Source of the DNA: Octadecabacter arcticus 238
Lineage (GTDB): Bacteria > Pseudomonadota > Alphaproteobacteria > Rhodobacterales > Rhodobacteraceae
DNA length: 64,000 nucleotides
Direction of reading: 5' to 3'
NCBI RefSeq assembly: GCF_000155735.2
Contig: NC_020908.1
Span: 3,105,001-3,169,000 of the forward strand
The translations under genes and the position numbers were made by a program. The notes under the pieces are model-generated. The model saw nothing but the letters and a program-made list of their open reading frames with translations. It was not told where the DNA came from and made no database searches. Positions 37,256 through 46,459 of this stretch are shown piece by piece. Numbering within the stretch: position 1 is the first letter of the stretch; every line of letters begins with the position of its first letter.

Positions 37256-37950
37256 CATTCCTCCATCCAACGGATCAGTGCCGCTGTTGTCTTTCTGGGC
37301 TGCTCGAGAGTCGGCAGGTGCCCCGCATCTTCGATAATCTCTAACGAAGCATCCGAGATTAGCTCCTGCATCAATTCATGCCGCGCCACAGGGCATAATG
37401 CATCATGCCGGCCGCATAGGATCAGCGTGCGCACTGTCACGCTGCGCAATGTGTCCGATTGATCAGGGCGGTCACGCAATGCCACGGACTGGCGTATAAA
37501 TGCATCTGCCCCAAGAGCCAGTGCCATATCCATACATAAATCTAGGATCGCGGCGCGATGGGGACCATCAGTCAAGTAATTTGGCTTCATTTCGTCACGT
37601 ATTACATGGGCAAGTTGTCCTGTCTGTGCCTTGGCGATTTGCGGGGCACGGCGGGCTTTAACAGCATCCAACTCAGCCAGCGGATTGGTGTCCATCAAGG
37701 CTAGCTTTACCACGCGGCTCGGAGATTGGCGCATGATCTCCATCGCGATGATACCGCCCATCGACAGTCCCGCCAGCGCAAACTCCGGTGGAGCATCTGC
37801 CAGTACATCTGCTGCTAGTCCCACGATCGAATCATGGCCCGAAATCTCGCTGACGGTAACCTGACCACGCTGAGACAAAGCCGCTATTTGGGGTCCAAAC
37901 AACCGTGCGTCGCACATCATACCCGGCAATAAAACCAGAGGCAGCGTCAT
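37255..37950 (-). CDS. Alpha/beta hydrolase
   Basis: The 231-aa protein has the oxyanion box LLPGMMCDARLF, the nucleophile elbow GLSMGG (about residue 80), an acid in ILCGRHDALCPV and the catalytic His in EDAGHLPTLEQP. It could open a lactone or ester made upstream in the pathway. The start ATG overlaps the MetE-like stop by four bases (ATGA). The precise substrate is unknown. Confidence 0.85.
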   Translation of the reverse strand: MTLPLVLLPGMMCDARLFGPQIAALSQRGQVTVSEISGHDSIVGLAADVLADAPPEFALAGLSMGGIIAMEIMRQSPSRVVKLALMDTNPLAELDAVKARRAPQIAKAQTGQLAHVIRDEMKPNYLTDGPHRAAILDLCMDMALALGADAFIRQSVALRDRPDQSDTLRSVTVRTLILCGRHDALCPVARHELMQELISDASLEIIEDAGHLPTLEQPRKTTAALIRWMEE

Positions 37951-39068
37951 GACGCCAGTGCTGCGCCGTCCGACAATGCCTTGAGCTTGGCAAAGGCGAT
38001 GTCGGGGTCGACTGCGCCGAATCCTGCAAAGGTGCCAAAGCCACAATCGCTGCCTGCAATCACGCGGTCATGGCCAACCAGCGGCGTAAAGCGGTCGATC
38101 CGCTGGGCCACCAGTTCGGGATGTTCGACAAAATTTGTAGTCGTATCCACAACACCCGGCACCAGAATCTTATCCTCGGGGATGTCGTTTTTGCGATCGC
38201 GGAAAACAGTCCATTCATGGCCATGACGCGGATTAGATGTCTCGAACAAAAGATAGCGCGCTTTGGCGGACATAAGCGTGTCGAACATCGTGGCCATGGG
38301 CACGTCACAGACGTGCGGGCCTTCGTAATTCCCCCAGCAAATGTGGATGCGCACCTTGTCTTGCGGAATGTCAGCCAGCGCATGATTGAGCGCCTCGACA
38401 TGCATATTTGCAATTTTCACAAATTCCGCATCGCTCAGATCATTAAACAGCATGTGCCGCGACAGGGCCAGATCGGGGCAATCAAGCTGCAAGTCCAGAC
38501 CCGAGGCTACGATAGTTTCATATTCCGTCTTCATCGCATCGGCCAAAGCAGCCAGATAAGCCTCCCGAGTTTTGTAGAAATCGTTTTGCAAAAACAGACT
38601 GATCACACCAGGGGAAGCCGCGTTCATGAATCCGCGCTCCGCGCCGTGTTCGGCCATCGCCGCCTTAAGGTTTGCGATGTCTTTTTCCAACTCGCCTTGG
38701 CCTTTTGATGTCACCTCTCCGACACACATGGGACGCGCATATTGCGGTGTGCCGCCCTCATCGGCCAGCCGTTTCAGGAAACCTGGAAATTGCTTCAGGT
38801 CCGCGGGCGCATTGCGCGGGCTGTCGCCGCCAAACCCTGTGTAGCGGTCTTTGACATATGTTGCATAGCTGATCTTGGAGGTTTCACCGTCTGACACGAT
38901 CCCGACGCCCGCCGCGATCTGTTTGGCGACTGTGTCGGACACGGCCTTGGTCATGGCAGCGTCGAATGCATCTGCGTCATAAGGCGTTTCGTTCTCGCGG
39001 GCAAAGATGAAATCAACCACCTCTTGGACGCGGGGCAATGATCCAACGTGGGTTGTAAGAATTGTCAT
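37947..39068 (-). CDS. MetE C-terminal-like zinc methyltransferase
   Basis: The 373-aa protein matches only the catalytic half of cobalamin-independent methionine synthase. The four zinc ligands can be placed: His and Cys in RIHICWGNYEGPH, Glu in LLFETSNPRHG, and Cys in AGSDCGFGTF. The N-terminal folate-binding half of MetE is absent, so true methionine synthesis is unlikely. Relatives move alkyl groups between thiols and small substrates, including epoxyalkane:coenzyme M transferase. In this catabolic operon it may demethylate the substrate or add a thiol to an intermediate (inference). Confidence 0.82.
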   Translation of the reverse strand: MTILTTHVGSLPRVQEVVDFIFARENETPYDADAFDAAMTKAVSDTVAKQIAAGVGIVSDGETSKISYATYVKDRYTGFGGDSPRNAPADLKQFPGFLKRLADEGGTPQYARPMCVGEVTSKGQGELEKDIANLKAAMAEHGAERGFMNAASPGVISLFLQNDFYKTREAYLAALADAMKTEYETIVASGLDLQLDCPDLALSRHMLFNDLSDAEFVKIANMHVEALNHALADIPQDKVRIHICWGNYEGPHVCDVPMATMFDTLMSAKARYLLFETSNPRHGHEWTVFRDRKNDIPEDKILVPGVVDTTTNFVEHPELVAQRIDRFTPLVGHDRVIAGSDCGFGTFAGFGAVDPDIAFAKLKALSDGAALAS

Positions 39069-39071
39069 GGT

Positions 39072-40049
39072 CTATCCTTTCCAAGTGGTGCCGGCTCCGT
39101 CGGAAGTGGCGACGATATGGAACAACGAGGCCTCGCCCGTCATTGATGGCAGGACGCTATGCATCACGCCTTCCGGAACTGACATCGTGTCACCGGGGTT
39201 CAAGACGACGTTATGGGCCGTGCCTTCGGTTTCCCACGTCACGGTCCAATGGCCATGCATGGGCATCAGAACGCTGGGGATGTCGTGTTTGTGCATGTCC
39301 GCCGTGGCAGATCCGCGTGTGACCAGATGCACCTCAAACCCGGGTTTGTCGGGCAGCATCGCCTTTTCACCAATCACCAGCGCAGGTTTACGGTCACCCA
39401 AGGCGACCATATCCCAGTATCGCGCCACATGACGCGGTACGACATCACCGGTTGTGGGTTCGGGATAGGCTTTCAGTTCTGCCTCCGTCAACACAGGCAT
39501 GGGCGTTATGCCATCGGGCAAGGCTTGTCCCTTTTTGATATCATAAAGCTTGCCGTTTGCGCCCAGAACAAGACCATGGTCGGCCGCATCCTGGATCACT
39601 TCAGGTGCCCAGATGACACCACCACCTGCATCATCGCCGCCCAGCACGGCCATGATCATGCCGTAGTCGGTGCCGATATTTTCAAACCCGCGAAAGATGC
39701 CTGTGGGGATATTGATGATGTCGCCTTCTTCCAACACAACCTCGCCTGCGGTGCCATAACGTCCCCAGAAAAACCGCCAGCGGCCCGAAAGAACAAAGAA
39801 CACTTCCGCGGTGCGGTGCGAATGCAAGGAATTGCGGCATTTAGGCGGCTGGCCCGCAGCCCCGATGTTGAACCCATGCGGAATGCTGATATGCACATGC
39901 TGATCGGTGCTTTCCGACACGCCACCACCAATAATAGTAAAGTTTTCTTTTCGATCAGACCCCGGCGTATGCGCATCGATAAAGGCAGTTTTGCAAGGTA
40001 TCAGCTCGCCATAGCGGACGATGCGGTCGTTCATTTCGTTTAGGGTCAT
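39072..40049 (-). CDS. Bicupin protein
   Basis: The 325-aa protein has two cupin barrels. The first carries the metal-binding HSHRTAEVFFVLSGRWRFFWG and the following GDIINIPTGIFRGFENIG (about residues 75-130). The second has MHKHDIPSVLMPMHGHWTVTW with GDTMSVPEGVMHSV (about 255-310). Both could bind a metal. Bicupins include ring-cleaving dioxygenases and sugar isomerases; the sequence does not decide between them. It overlaps the SnoaL-like gene upstream by ATGA and is three bases from the MetE-like gene. Confidence 0.8.
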   Translation of the reverse strand: MTLNEMNDRIVRYGELIPCKTAFIDAHTPGSDRKENFTIIGGGVSESTDQHVHISIPHGFNIGAAGQPPKCRNSLHSHRTAEVFFVLSGRWRFFWGRYGTAGEVVLEEGDIINIPTGIFRGFENIGTDYGMIMAVLGGDDAGGGVIWAPEVIQDAADHGLVLGANGKLYDIKKGQALPDGITPMPVLTEAELKAYPEPTTGDVVPRHVARYWDMVALGDRKPALVIGEKAMLPDKPGFEVHLVTRGSATADMHKHDIPSVLMPMHGHWTVTWETEGTAHNVVLNPGDTMSVPEGVMHSVLPSMTGEASLFHIVATSDGAGTTWKG

Positions 40050-41044
40050 AGTGCACCAGTGTGCAAGAGGATCTGTTTCCAGATCGCGGTTTCATCAAAG
40101 ATCACGAATTCACGGCGTAGTTTTGCCTGCGTTCCGGAGATCGCGCCAAATTCCGCGTGTGAAACCCCCATGATATGGACCTCGGCACCGGTAGGTTTGC
40201 CGAAACCGCCCCAGCCGGAATGTTTACCTTGCAGGCTCCAGCGCACAGCGGCACGCGGTGGCAGTGTCGGATCATCGCGGCCAATCACATGATGCAGCGT
40301 GAATCCGGCATCGGGAAACGCCGCTCGCAACCCCATCCAGAACCGTTCTGCATCATCCCAGCCGTGGCCCGTGACACCACCCGGCAATTCCAACTGGCAC
40401 GCACGATCATAGTTAGCGGAGATCGCGGCCATATCTGCCCCCATGATCTGGGTCAGCAGATCGGCATAACGCGCGCCCCATTCATTGTCATTGCCGCGTC
40501 CGTTGTAGGGGCCCGCGATATCGATAGCAGGGGTGAACGGCTTGACCGCCGCATCAGGTCCACCCTCGTTTGCGATCAGATCCCGGGCGTAATCCATAGG
40601 ATCCCAACCCATCTGGCGCACAATCGCCCCTTGGTCACGGATCAACCATTCGTCGTTGATTTGATCATTGATTGCGTGACAATCAGCGATGATGCGGTAG
40701 CCCAGCTTTTTCCCTGTCGCCTTGCCATACACCCCGTCGCCCAGATGTGTGGCTGTCGAATAAATGCGGTGCGAAGACAGCATCCCCTCCTCGGGCGTCC
40801 CAGACCAGATCACATCCTCGCCCAAGAGCGTGCGGTCGGGGAATTCTGCCAGCGTTGCCATCGTGGCCCCAATGACATTTTCGTTGCCGACCACGACAGA
40901 CGACGGCGAACGGACAACAAGATCGGGGGTGTAATAATGATGCAGGGTCGCGATCCCACGCTCTTCCCAGATCTCTTTTGTGATCCCCAAAATATAGTCG
41001 GGAAAATCTTCAAACCGGTTCGAAAAACCTTTCACTGCGTCCAT
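40046..41044 (-). CDS. Tandem SnoaL-like (NTF2-fold) protein 1
   Basis: The 332-aa protein contains two NTF2/SnoaL-like domains, about residues 15-150 (EIWEERGIATLHHYYTPDLVVRSP, VIWSGTPEEGMLSSHRI) and 190-325 (ISANYDRACQLELPGG, HHVIGRDDPTLPPRAAVRW). SnoaL-type proteins catalyse aldol, cyclisation, isomerisation or hydrolysis reactions in a cone-shaped pocket. Two relatives lie at 42812 and 49694. The first ATG (41044) is inside the end of the LacI gene; a GTG at 41035 has a better-placed AAAAGG. The reaction is unknown. Confidence 0.75.
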   Translation of the reverse strand: MDAVKGFSNRFEDFPDYILGITKEIWEERGIATLHHYYTPDLVVRSPSSVVVGNENVIGATMATLAEFPDRTLLGEDVIWSGTPEEGMLSSHRIYSTATHLGDGVYGKATGKKLGYRIIADCHAINDQINDEWLIRDQGAIVRQMGWDPMDYARDLIANEGGPDAAVKPFTPAIDIAGPYNGRGNDNEWGARYADLLTQIMGADMAAISANYDRACQLELPGGVTGHGWDDAERFWMGLRAAFPDAGFTLHHVIGRDDPTLPPRAAVRWSLQGKHSGWGGFGKPTGAEVHIMGVSHAEFGAISGTQAKLRREFVIFDETAIWKQILLHTGAL

Positions 41045-42051
41045 CCTTTTGGAATGTGGGCCGATCCGCGCAGGATCAAGGGCCCTTCAATTTCGATTTT
41101 CTGCGAGGGGCGCGAGGCATCTCCGATTTGCCCTAACAACGTGTCTACTGTCGCCTCGATCATACGATTCAAGGGTTGCCGAAGGGTTGTCAAATCATAG
41201 GCGGCCCATGCGGCCAGTGGCACATCATCATAGCCGACAACCGACACGTCTTTGGGGATCGACAAGCCCAGTTCCGTGCGCAGCGTGTCCATCACGGCAA
41301 AGGCCATATGATCGTTGCCCACAAATATCGCGTCCGGCGCATCAGCGCGGGCCATCAAATCGCGGGTGGCTTGGGCGGCGATGGCTTGGTCAAAATGGCC
41401 GTCGATAATGGCGGTTGGGGACATGTCATAAGCCACCAGCCCTTCTATGAATCCACGTCTACGGTCGCGTCCTGTGGACGACCCGTTCCAGCCTGCGATG
41501 TGGGCGATCCGTTTGTGGCCACCAGCAACAAGAAACGTCGCTATCTGCGCACCACCCGCCACATTAGCCGAGGTAATAGAGGATATGCCGCCTCCATCTT
41601 GCCCACGATTGAACATCACGATGGGGATGCCAGCATCCGCACAGCGGCGGGTCAGATCGTTGGTCATTCCGACGCTGGCCGTGATGATCCCTGCGACCTG
41701 ATAGTCCATTAAATCATGCACGACCTGCTCAACCGCCTCTTCGTCGTTCGGGGCCATAAAGATCAGCACGTGATAGCCTTGGGTTTTCAACGCATTGGAC
41801 AAACGTTCCAGCGCGAGTGGGTAGAACTGATTGTCGAGATAGGCGACAACAAGACCGATAATCTTACTTTTGCCCGTAATCATTGCCCGTGCGAGGGGGT
41901 TAGGGCGATAGCCTAAATGCTCCGCCGCTTTGCGCACCTTGCTGACAGTCAACGCAGAGGCAGAGGCCCCCGAAAACACACGGCTGACCGCAGATTGACT
42001 GACGCCCGCGCGCTGCGCCACGTGCAATGATGTAACCTTGTTTTTGTGCAT
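41032..42051 (-). CDS. LacI-family transcriptional regulator inside the catabolic operon
   Basis: The 339-aa protein has the HTH VTSLHVAQRAGVSQSAVSRVF (residues 5-25), the hinge AEHLGYRPNPLARAMI and a full effector-binding domain ending in the DVSVVGYDDVPLAAW motif. It is the fifth gene of the operon; its ATG shares one base with the SDR stop (TGATG) and its end overlaps the next gene. It probably controls the divergent promoters at 46.2-46.46 kb and thereby itself. Confidence 0.88.
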   Translation of the reverse strand: MHKNKVTSLHVAQRAGVSQSAVSRVFSGASASALTVSKVRKAAEHLGYRPNPLARAMITGKSKIIGLVVAYLDNQFYPLALERLSNALKTQGYHVLIFMAPNDEEAVEQVVHDLMDYQVAGIITASVGMTNDLTRRCADAGIPIVMFNRGQDGGGISSITSANVAGGAQIATFLVAGGHKRIAHIAGWNGSSTGRDRRRGFIEGLVAYDMSPTAIIDGHFDQAIAAQATRDLMARADAPDAIFVGNDHMAFAVMDTLRTELGLSIPKDVSVVGYDDVPLAAWAAYDLTTLRQPLNRMIEATVDTLLGQIGDASRPSQKIEIEGPLILRGSAHIPKGWTQ

Positions 42052-42815
42052 CAGTCTGCCGTCCAACCTCCATCGATCAACAGGCTGCTTCCCGTCATCA
42101 ACGCCGATGCGTCGGATGCCAGAAATACAACTGGTCCCATCAAATCCTCAACCTCGCCAACGCGGCCCAGTTTGATCATCTTTTCGATCCATGCGCGGCG
42201 TTCTGGAATGGCGAGGGTTTGTGCGGCCAAAGGGGTACGGATGAAGGTTGGACAAAGTGTGTTCACACGAATGCCGTGCGCGCCCCATTCAATTGCCATC
42301 GATTTTGTCATGCCTTCGATCGCATGTTTTGTGGCGCAATACACTGCGCGATCTACGCCACCGACATGGCCCATTTGGGACGAGATATTAATCAAGCTGC
42401 CGGATTTACCCGCCGCAATTAGCCCTGCTGCAACATTGCGCGTCAAGAAATAGGCAGCTCGCACATTTACGTCCATCACGGTGTCATAATCTTCAGGCGT
42501 GGTTTGCATGGCGGGACTGTGACGGGCCAAACCTGCAGAGTTTACCAAAATATCAAACGGGCCTTGGTCGTCGAGCGCTGCCTTGGTAGCGTCAATATCG
42601 GTGATATCAAGCTGTAAGGCCTGCGCAGATAAACCAGCTGCTGTCATTTCGGTGGTCACGGCTTGTAACGCTTCTAGGCCGCGGGCCACCAACACCACAT
42701 CCGCGCCTGCTTGCCCCAAGGCAACGGCGCCGGCCAATCCGATACCTGAACTCGCCCCTGTGACCAAGGCGCGTTTGTCATCGAGGCGAAACGACGGAGT
42801 TTGCGGTAAAGTCAT
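42051..42815 (-). CDS. Short-chain dehydrogenase/reductase
   Basis: The 254-aa classical SDR has the cofactor loop TGASSGIG (about 19-26), NSAG, the catalytic serine in INISSQMG and the YCATK Tyr-Lys pair, ending LLIDGGWTAD. It would oxidise a hydroxyl group of the imported compound or of an intermediate with NAD(P)+. Its start overlaps the SnoaL-like gene stop by ATGA. Confidence 0.9.
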   Translation of the reverse strand: MTLPQTPSFRLDDKRALVTGASSGIGLAGAVALGQAGADVVLVARGLEALQAVTTEMTAAGLSAQALQLDITDIDATKAALDDQGPFDILVNSAGLARHSPAMQTTPEDYDTVMDVNVRAAYFLTRNVAAGLIAAGKSGSLINISSQMGHVGGVDRAVYCATKHAIEGMTKSMAIEWGAHGIRVNTLCPTFIRTPLAAQTLAIPERRAWIEKMIKLGRVGEVEDLMGPVVFLASDASALMTGSSLLIDGGWTAD

Positions 42816-43837
42816 TGGAACTGGCTTTCAGGTAATGTGATCGGTCCCAGATTGCGAGCCTTGTTGAATTCTCGCATACGGCCAAGCACATCCACACCCA
42901 GTTGTGCATAGATATCAATCAAATCAATCAACACCCAGTTTTCGCGGATCAGCCCGTCCTCTGTGCGCCAGAAATCAAGCGATCGCATCAGGATTTCGCG
43001 TCCTGCGGGGGCCAGCCCCATCCAATCTCCTTCGCTGACAGTCAAACGCATATTGGGCCAGCCGGTTTCACAAACATAGTCGCCTTGGGCAAACCAATGC
43101 GACATCAGATCACCCATGGCGTCCAGTTTGCGGTCAGGCATCGCCTTAAGGAACGGGATCTGGTGCCAATTGCGGAACCCTGCGATCCCGCGCCCGGTGC
43201 CGATGCCCGCAGGCCCGTACCAGTTGCTGCGCGGGTGCCAAAATTTTTCCAAATTCATCACTACAGGATTGGGATTTGCAGGGTATTTGCAAAGGTCAGT
43301 CAGCATTGCAATCACATGGGCCATTGTCGCAGTGCCATCCCCATCCGCGACCAAACCGTCTTGGGTCATGGGCGCAGGGGTCGCGAGGAACTTGCCAAGC
43401 TGGGGGGCAAGCGGCCATGCGTTCGCCTGCATCATCAGTTCTGGAATATCCCATATGATCTGTGCTTGGGTGACGCGCCCGTCCTCGATCTGGAAAAATT
43501 CGTGATAGCGCATATGCACCAGATGGCCTGTGGGCGGAATATCCAACCATTGGCGCAGCATCGTGCCCATATAGTTGCCCATACAGCCGACCCAAACCTC
43601 ACCCTCGGGCGTGGTGTTGGTCAGCGTGATCATATCGCGCCGTTCTAGGTCGGGGATCGCATCCAATAGAGGGGCATAGATCCGGTCAAACACATCTACA
43701 CCCGCGGTATCTCCAATCGGCGCACACATGTGGATGACAGCATCTGGTGCTATGACGTTCAACGCGGCACGCACGCTGCCTGCTGTTGCGGTTGCCAGCG
43801 CCTTTTGCAGTGGCATCAATGCGGCGTGAATGGTCAT
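42812..43837 (-). CDS. Tandem SnoaL-like (NTF2-fold) protein 2
   Basis: The 341-aa protein has two SnoaL-like halves. The first contains [28 protein letters not shown] near 100-125 and the second [18 protein letters not shown] and [20 protein letters not shown]. It is clearly homologous to the product of 49694-50692, which has the same blocks in the same order. It overlaps the HisD-like gene upstream and the SDR gene downstream by ATGA each. The reaction is unknown; an isomerase, cyclase or hydrolase of a polar ring compound is possible. Confidence 0.75.
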   Translation of the reverse strand: MTIHAALMPLQKALATATAGSVRAALNVIAPDAVIHMCAPIGDTAGVDVFDRIYAPLLDAIPDLERRDMITLTNTTPEGEVWVGCMGNYMGTMLRQWLDIPPTGHLVHMRYHEFFQIEDGRVTQAQIIWDIPELMMQANAWPLAPQLGKFLATPAPMTQDGLVADGDGTATMAHVIAMLTDLCKYPANPNPVVMNLEKFWHPRSNWYGPAGIGTGRGIAGFRNWHQIPFLKAMPDRKLDAMGDLMSHWFAQGDYVCETGWPNMRLTVSEGDWMGLAPAGREILMRSLDFWRTEDGLIRENWVLIDLIDIYAQLGVDVLGRMREFNKARNLGPITLPESQFQ

Positions 43838-45144
43838 TCTGCAGATGCCCCATAGGCTATGTTTTTTCCGCCATAACGTCGCACGCGGACATTACATTGC
43901 TCAGCGTGGCCAACAAACCCTTCAAGCATACAAAGACGCGAACCGTATTCGCCGATAGTCGTCGCTGCCTCGTCGCTAGTGATGCGCTGGTAACTGTGAG
44001 TTTTCAGGAACTTGCCCACCCACAAGCCACCGGTATACCGCCCCGCTTTTTTGGTGGGCAACGTGTGGTTCGTACCAATTACCTTGTCGCCATTCGCGAC
44101 ATTGGTGCGAGGCCCGAGGAACAAGGCACCATAGCTGTGCATGTTGTCCAAGAACCAATCGTCGCGGTCGGTCATGATTTGCACGTGTTCGTAAGCCATA
44201 TCATTGGCGACTTGCAGCATTTCATCGTGTGTATCGCAGAGTATCACCTCACCATAGTCCTGCCAGCTGACAGAAGCTGTCTCGCGGGTTGGCAGGATTT
44301 GCAGCAGGCGGTCAATCTCAGCCAGTGTGTCTTGGGCCAGTTTGCGGCTGGTCGTGATCAGACAGGCGGGAGAATTGTACCCATGCTCGGCTTGCCCAAG
44401 CAGATCAGTCGCGCAAAGTTCCGCATCGACGGTATCATCCGCGATCACCATCGTTTCTGTTGGTCCAGCAAAAAGGTCAATCCCCACACGGCCATAAAGC
44501 TGGCGCTTGGCCTCGGCCACGAACGCATTTCCCGGACCCACAAGCATATGCACGGGATCAATCGTCTCGGTCCCAATGGCCATCGCACCCACGGCTTGCA
44601 TGCCGCCAAGCACGTAAATCTCGTGGGCGCCACCCAATTGCATGGCCGCGACAATCGCAGGATGGGGTGCGCCATTCATCGGCGGGGCAGAAGCAACGAT
44701 GCGCGGCACGCCCGCCACCGTCGCGGTCAATACGGACATATGCGCAGAGGCCACCATGGGAAATTTTCCTCCCGGAACATAGCATCCAACCGATTGCACA
44801 GGGATGTTTTTATGCCCCAAAATCACACCGGGCAGGGTTTCGACTTCGATGTCCGTCATACTGGCGCGTTGGGCCTCTGCGAAGGTTCTGATCTGGGTCT
44901 GGGCGAACCTGATGTCCTCCATGTCCCTTGCGCTGACCTTTTGCATAGCAGCTTCAATCTCGGAGGGGGTCAGACGGAAATTGGCGGGCTCGTAGTTGTC
45001 AAACTTAGCCGATAGTTCACGGATCGCCGCATCGCCGCGCGTTTCAATGTCGCGCAGCGTCGTTTCAACGACCTTACGGACATTCGCGTCGTCCTCTGCA
45101 CGCTCGGCTTCGGGTTTTCCTAATTTCAGATGGGTGATTGTCAT
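43834..45144 (-). CDS. Histidinol-dehydrogenase-like zinc alcohol dehydrogenase
   Basis: The 436-aa protein has the HisD fold with [42 protein letters not shown], and the metal-binding Gln and His in [14 protein letters not shown] plus a C-terminal His in [12 protein letters not shown]. The region [30 protein letters not shown] differs from true HisD and resembles catabolic paralogues such as sulfopropanediol dehydrogenase HpsN. Its position in a sugar-type importer operon indicates oxidation of a primary alcohol to an acid in catabolism, not histidine synthesis. No sulfolactate genes are nearby. Confidence 0.85.
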   Translation of the reverse strand: MTITHLKLGKPEAERAEDDANVRKVVETTLRDIETRGDAAIRELSAKFDNYEPANFRLTPSEIEAAMQKVSARDMEDIRFAQTQIRTFAEAQRASMTDIEVETLPGVILGHKNIPVQSVGCYVPGGKFPMVASAHMSVLTATVAGVPRIVASAPPMNGAPHPAIVAAMQLGGAHEIYVLGGMQAVGAMAIGTETIDPVHMLVGPGNAFVAEAKRQLYGRVGIDLFAGPTETMVIADDTVDAELCATDLLGQAEHGYNSPACLITTSRKLAQDTLAEIDRLLQILPTRETASVSWQDYGEVILCDTHDEMLQVANDMAYEHVQIMTDRDDWFLDNMHSYGALFLGPRTNVANGDKVIGTNHTLPTKKAGRYTGGLWVGKFLKTHSYQRITSDEAATTIGEYGSRLCMLEGFVGHAEQCNVRVRRYGGKNIAYGASAE

Positions 45145-46202
45145 GTCAGTCCACCTCGGAGATTAAGACGCTCGCCAGTTGTGCTGTGGAAAAGATGGCA
45201 CATATCGCTGGGCACGGATGCGGCAAAATCGGCGCCGATCTCGGCGCGAAAATCCTTGTGTGCCTTGACCGATACCAATGCTCCACCAGATTTGACCGTG
45301 ACCATCGTGGCATCGCCCAATAGCTCCAACGAATAGATGGGCGCCTGCACTTGCCCCGCCGTCTCAGCCCGTGCATCTTCGGCCCGAAAGCCAAGGGTTG
45401 CAGGGCCGTCAGGTCCAGTAAGTCCGCTGATTTCGACATTGGGTGCAGTGAACGTACCGCCTTGCAACGTTCCTTCAATGAGGTTCATCGCAGGGCTGCC
45501 GATGAAGCTCGCGACAAAGGCATTGGTGGGACGGTCATAGATTTCGGTGGGCGTGCCGACCTGCTGGACCACGCCTTTGTTCATCACGACAACTCGGTCG
45601 GCCAGGGTCATCGCCTCGATTTGATCATGGGTCACATAGATGGTTGTGACCTTCAATTCGTGGCTCAGATTTTTGATCTGTGCACGAGTCGAAACACGCA
45701 GCTTTGCATCCAGATTGGACAGTGGTTCGTCCATCAAAAACACATTGGGCTCGCGCACAATCGCGCGGGCCAAAGCGACACGCTGGCGCTGCCCGCCCGA
45801 AAGTTCGGCGGGGCGGCGGTTTAGGAATTCATCTAGTTCAACCATCGCGCTGGCGCGGCGCACACGGGCGTCATGTTCCTCTTTGGGAATGCGGCGCACC
45901 TTGAGTGGGAAGCGAATATTTTCATAAACATTCATGTTCGGGTAAAGTGCATAGCTTTGGAAAACCATCGCCACATCACGGTCCTTTGGGTCAAGGTCGT
46001 TGACGCGCTTGCCATCGATCAGAATGTCACCCCCCGATGCCTCCTCAAGCCCTGCGATCATACGCATGGTCGTCGTCTTGCCACAGCCAGACGGACCAAG
46101 CAGCACCAGAAACTCGCGGTCTGCGATGGTCAAATTAAAATCGGCAACACCGACAAATTCACCCCATTTTTTCGATATATTAAGGAGCTCAACTTCCGCC
46201 AT
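45141..46202 (-). CDS. ABC importer ATPase (MsmK/UgpC-like)
   Basis: The 353-aa subunit has Walker [11 protein letters not shown], signature [15 protein letters not shown], Walker [14 protein letters not shown]-loop THDQIEAM and a C-terminal TOBE domain. It energises the importer whose permeases and binding protein are encoded divergently at 46460-49689. I chose ATG 46202 (MAEVELLN, the family start) over 46229. It is the first gene of the ten-gene minus-strand operon and overlaps the HisD-like gene by ATGA. Confidence 0.9.
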   Translation of the reverse strand: MAEVELLNISKKWGEFVGVADFNLTIADREFLVLLGPSGCGKTTTMRMIAGLEEASGGDILIDGKRVNDLDPKDRDVAMVFQSYALYPNMNVYENIRFPLKVRRIPKEEHDARVRRASAMVELDEFLNRRPAELSGGQRQRVALARAIVREPNVFLMDEPLSNLDAKLRVSTRAQIKNLSHELKVTTIYVTHDQIEAMTLADRVVVMNKGVVQQVGTPTEIYDRPTNAFVASFIGSPAMNLIEGTLQGGTFTAPNVEISGLTGPDGPATLGFRAEDARAETAGQVQAPIYSLELLGDATMVTVKSGGALVSVKAHKDFRAEIGADFAASVPSDMCHLFHSTTGERLNLRGGLT

Positions 46203-46352
46203 AGCACAATTTCTTGCATACCTGTGCATTCATTCAGCGCAGCATTTGACGCGCCTTACAACTCTTTTTTATATACCGAATGTTAATTTATGGAATTGTA
46301 GAAAAGACTTGCATCATGAGGTATTTTGGGAATTAAATTGCTTACGTATTCA

Positions 46353-46404
46353 GGCGAGTTTTGATTCGCCAGATCATCAATCCGACTTTGGTCGGCAATC
46401 AAAA
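46353..46404. promoter_or_regulatory. Inverted repeats in the divergent promoter region
   Basis: Between the two divergent operons (46203-46459) there are three symmetric elements: GGCGA/TCGCC (46353-46370), CCGAC/GTCGG (46382-46395) and a wider pair TTTTGATTCGCC (46359-46370) with GGCAATCAAAA (46394-46404). They are candidates for the binding site of the LacI protein at 41032-42051. None is as clean as the operators at 8352-8397. Confidence 0.45.
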
Positions 46405-46459
46405 TCAACTATCTCCTGCATTTCTATGTAGGGCACAGCAACGTTAGGGATAGACCTTC

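Noticed and set aside
37947..39068. Complete methionine synthase
   Set aside because: The N-terminal half of MetE is missing and the setting is catabolic; no riboswitch is visible upstream.
39213..40043. Plus-strand open frame of 276 codons
   Set aside because: It is antisense to the bicupin gene and shows no recognisable fold.
43786..45015. Plus-strand open frame of 409 codons
   Set aside because: It is antisense to the well-supported HisD-like gene, has no domain sense and starts in the SnoaL-like gene.
43834..45144. Histidinol dehydrogenase of histidine biosynthesis
   Set aside because: No his genes are nearby, the catalytic loop is of the paralogue type, and the gene lies in an importer operon.
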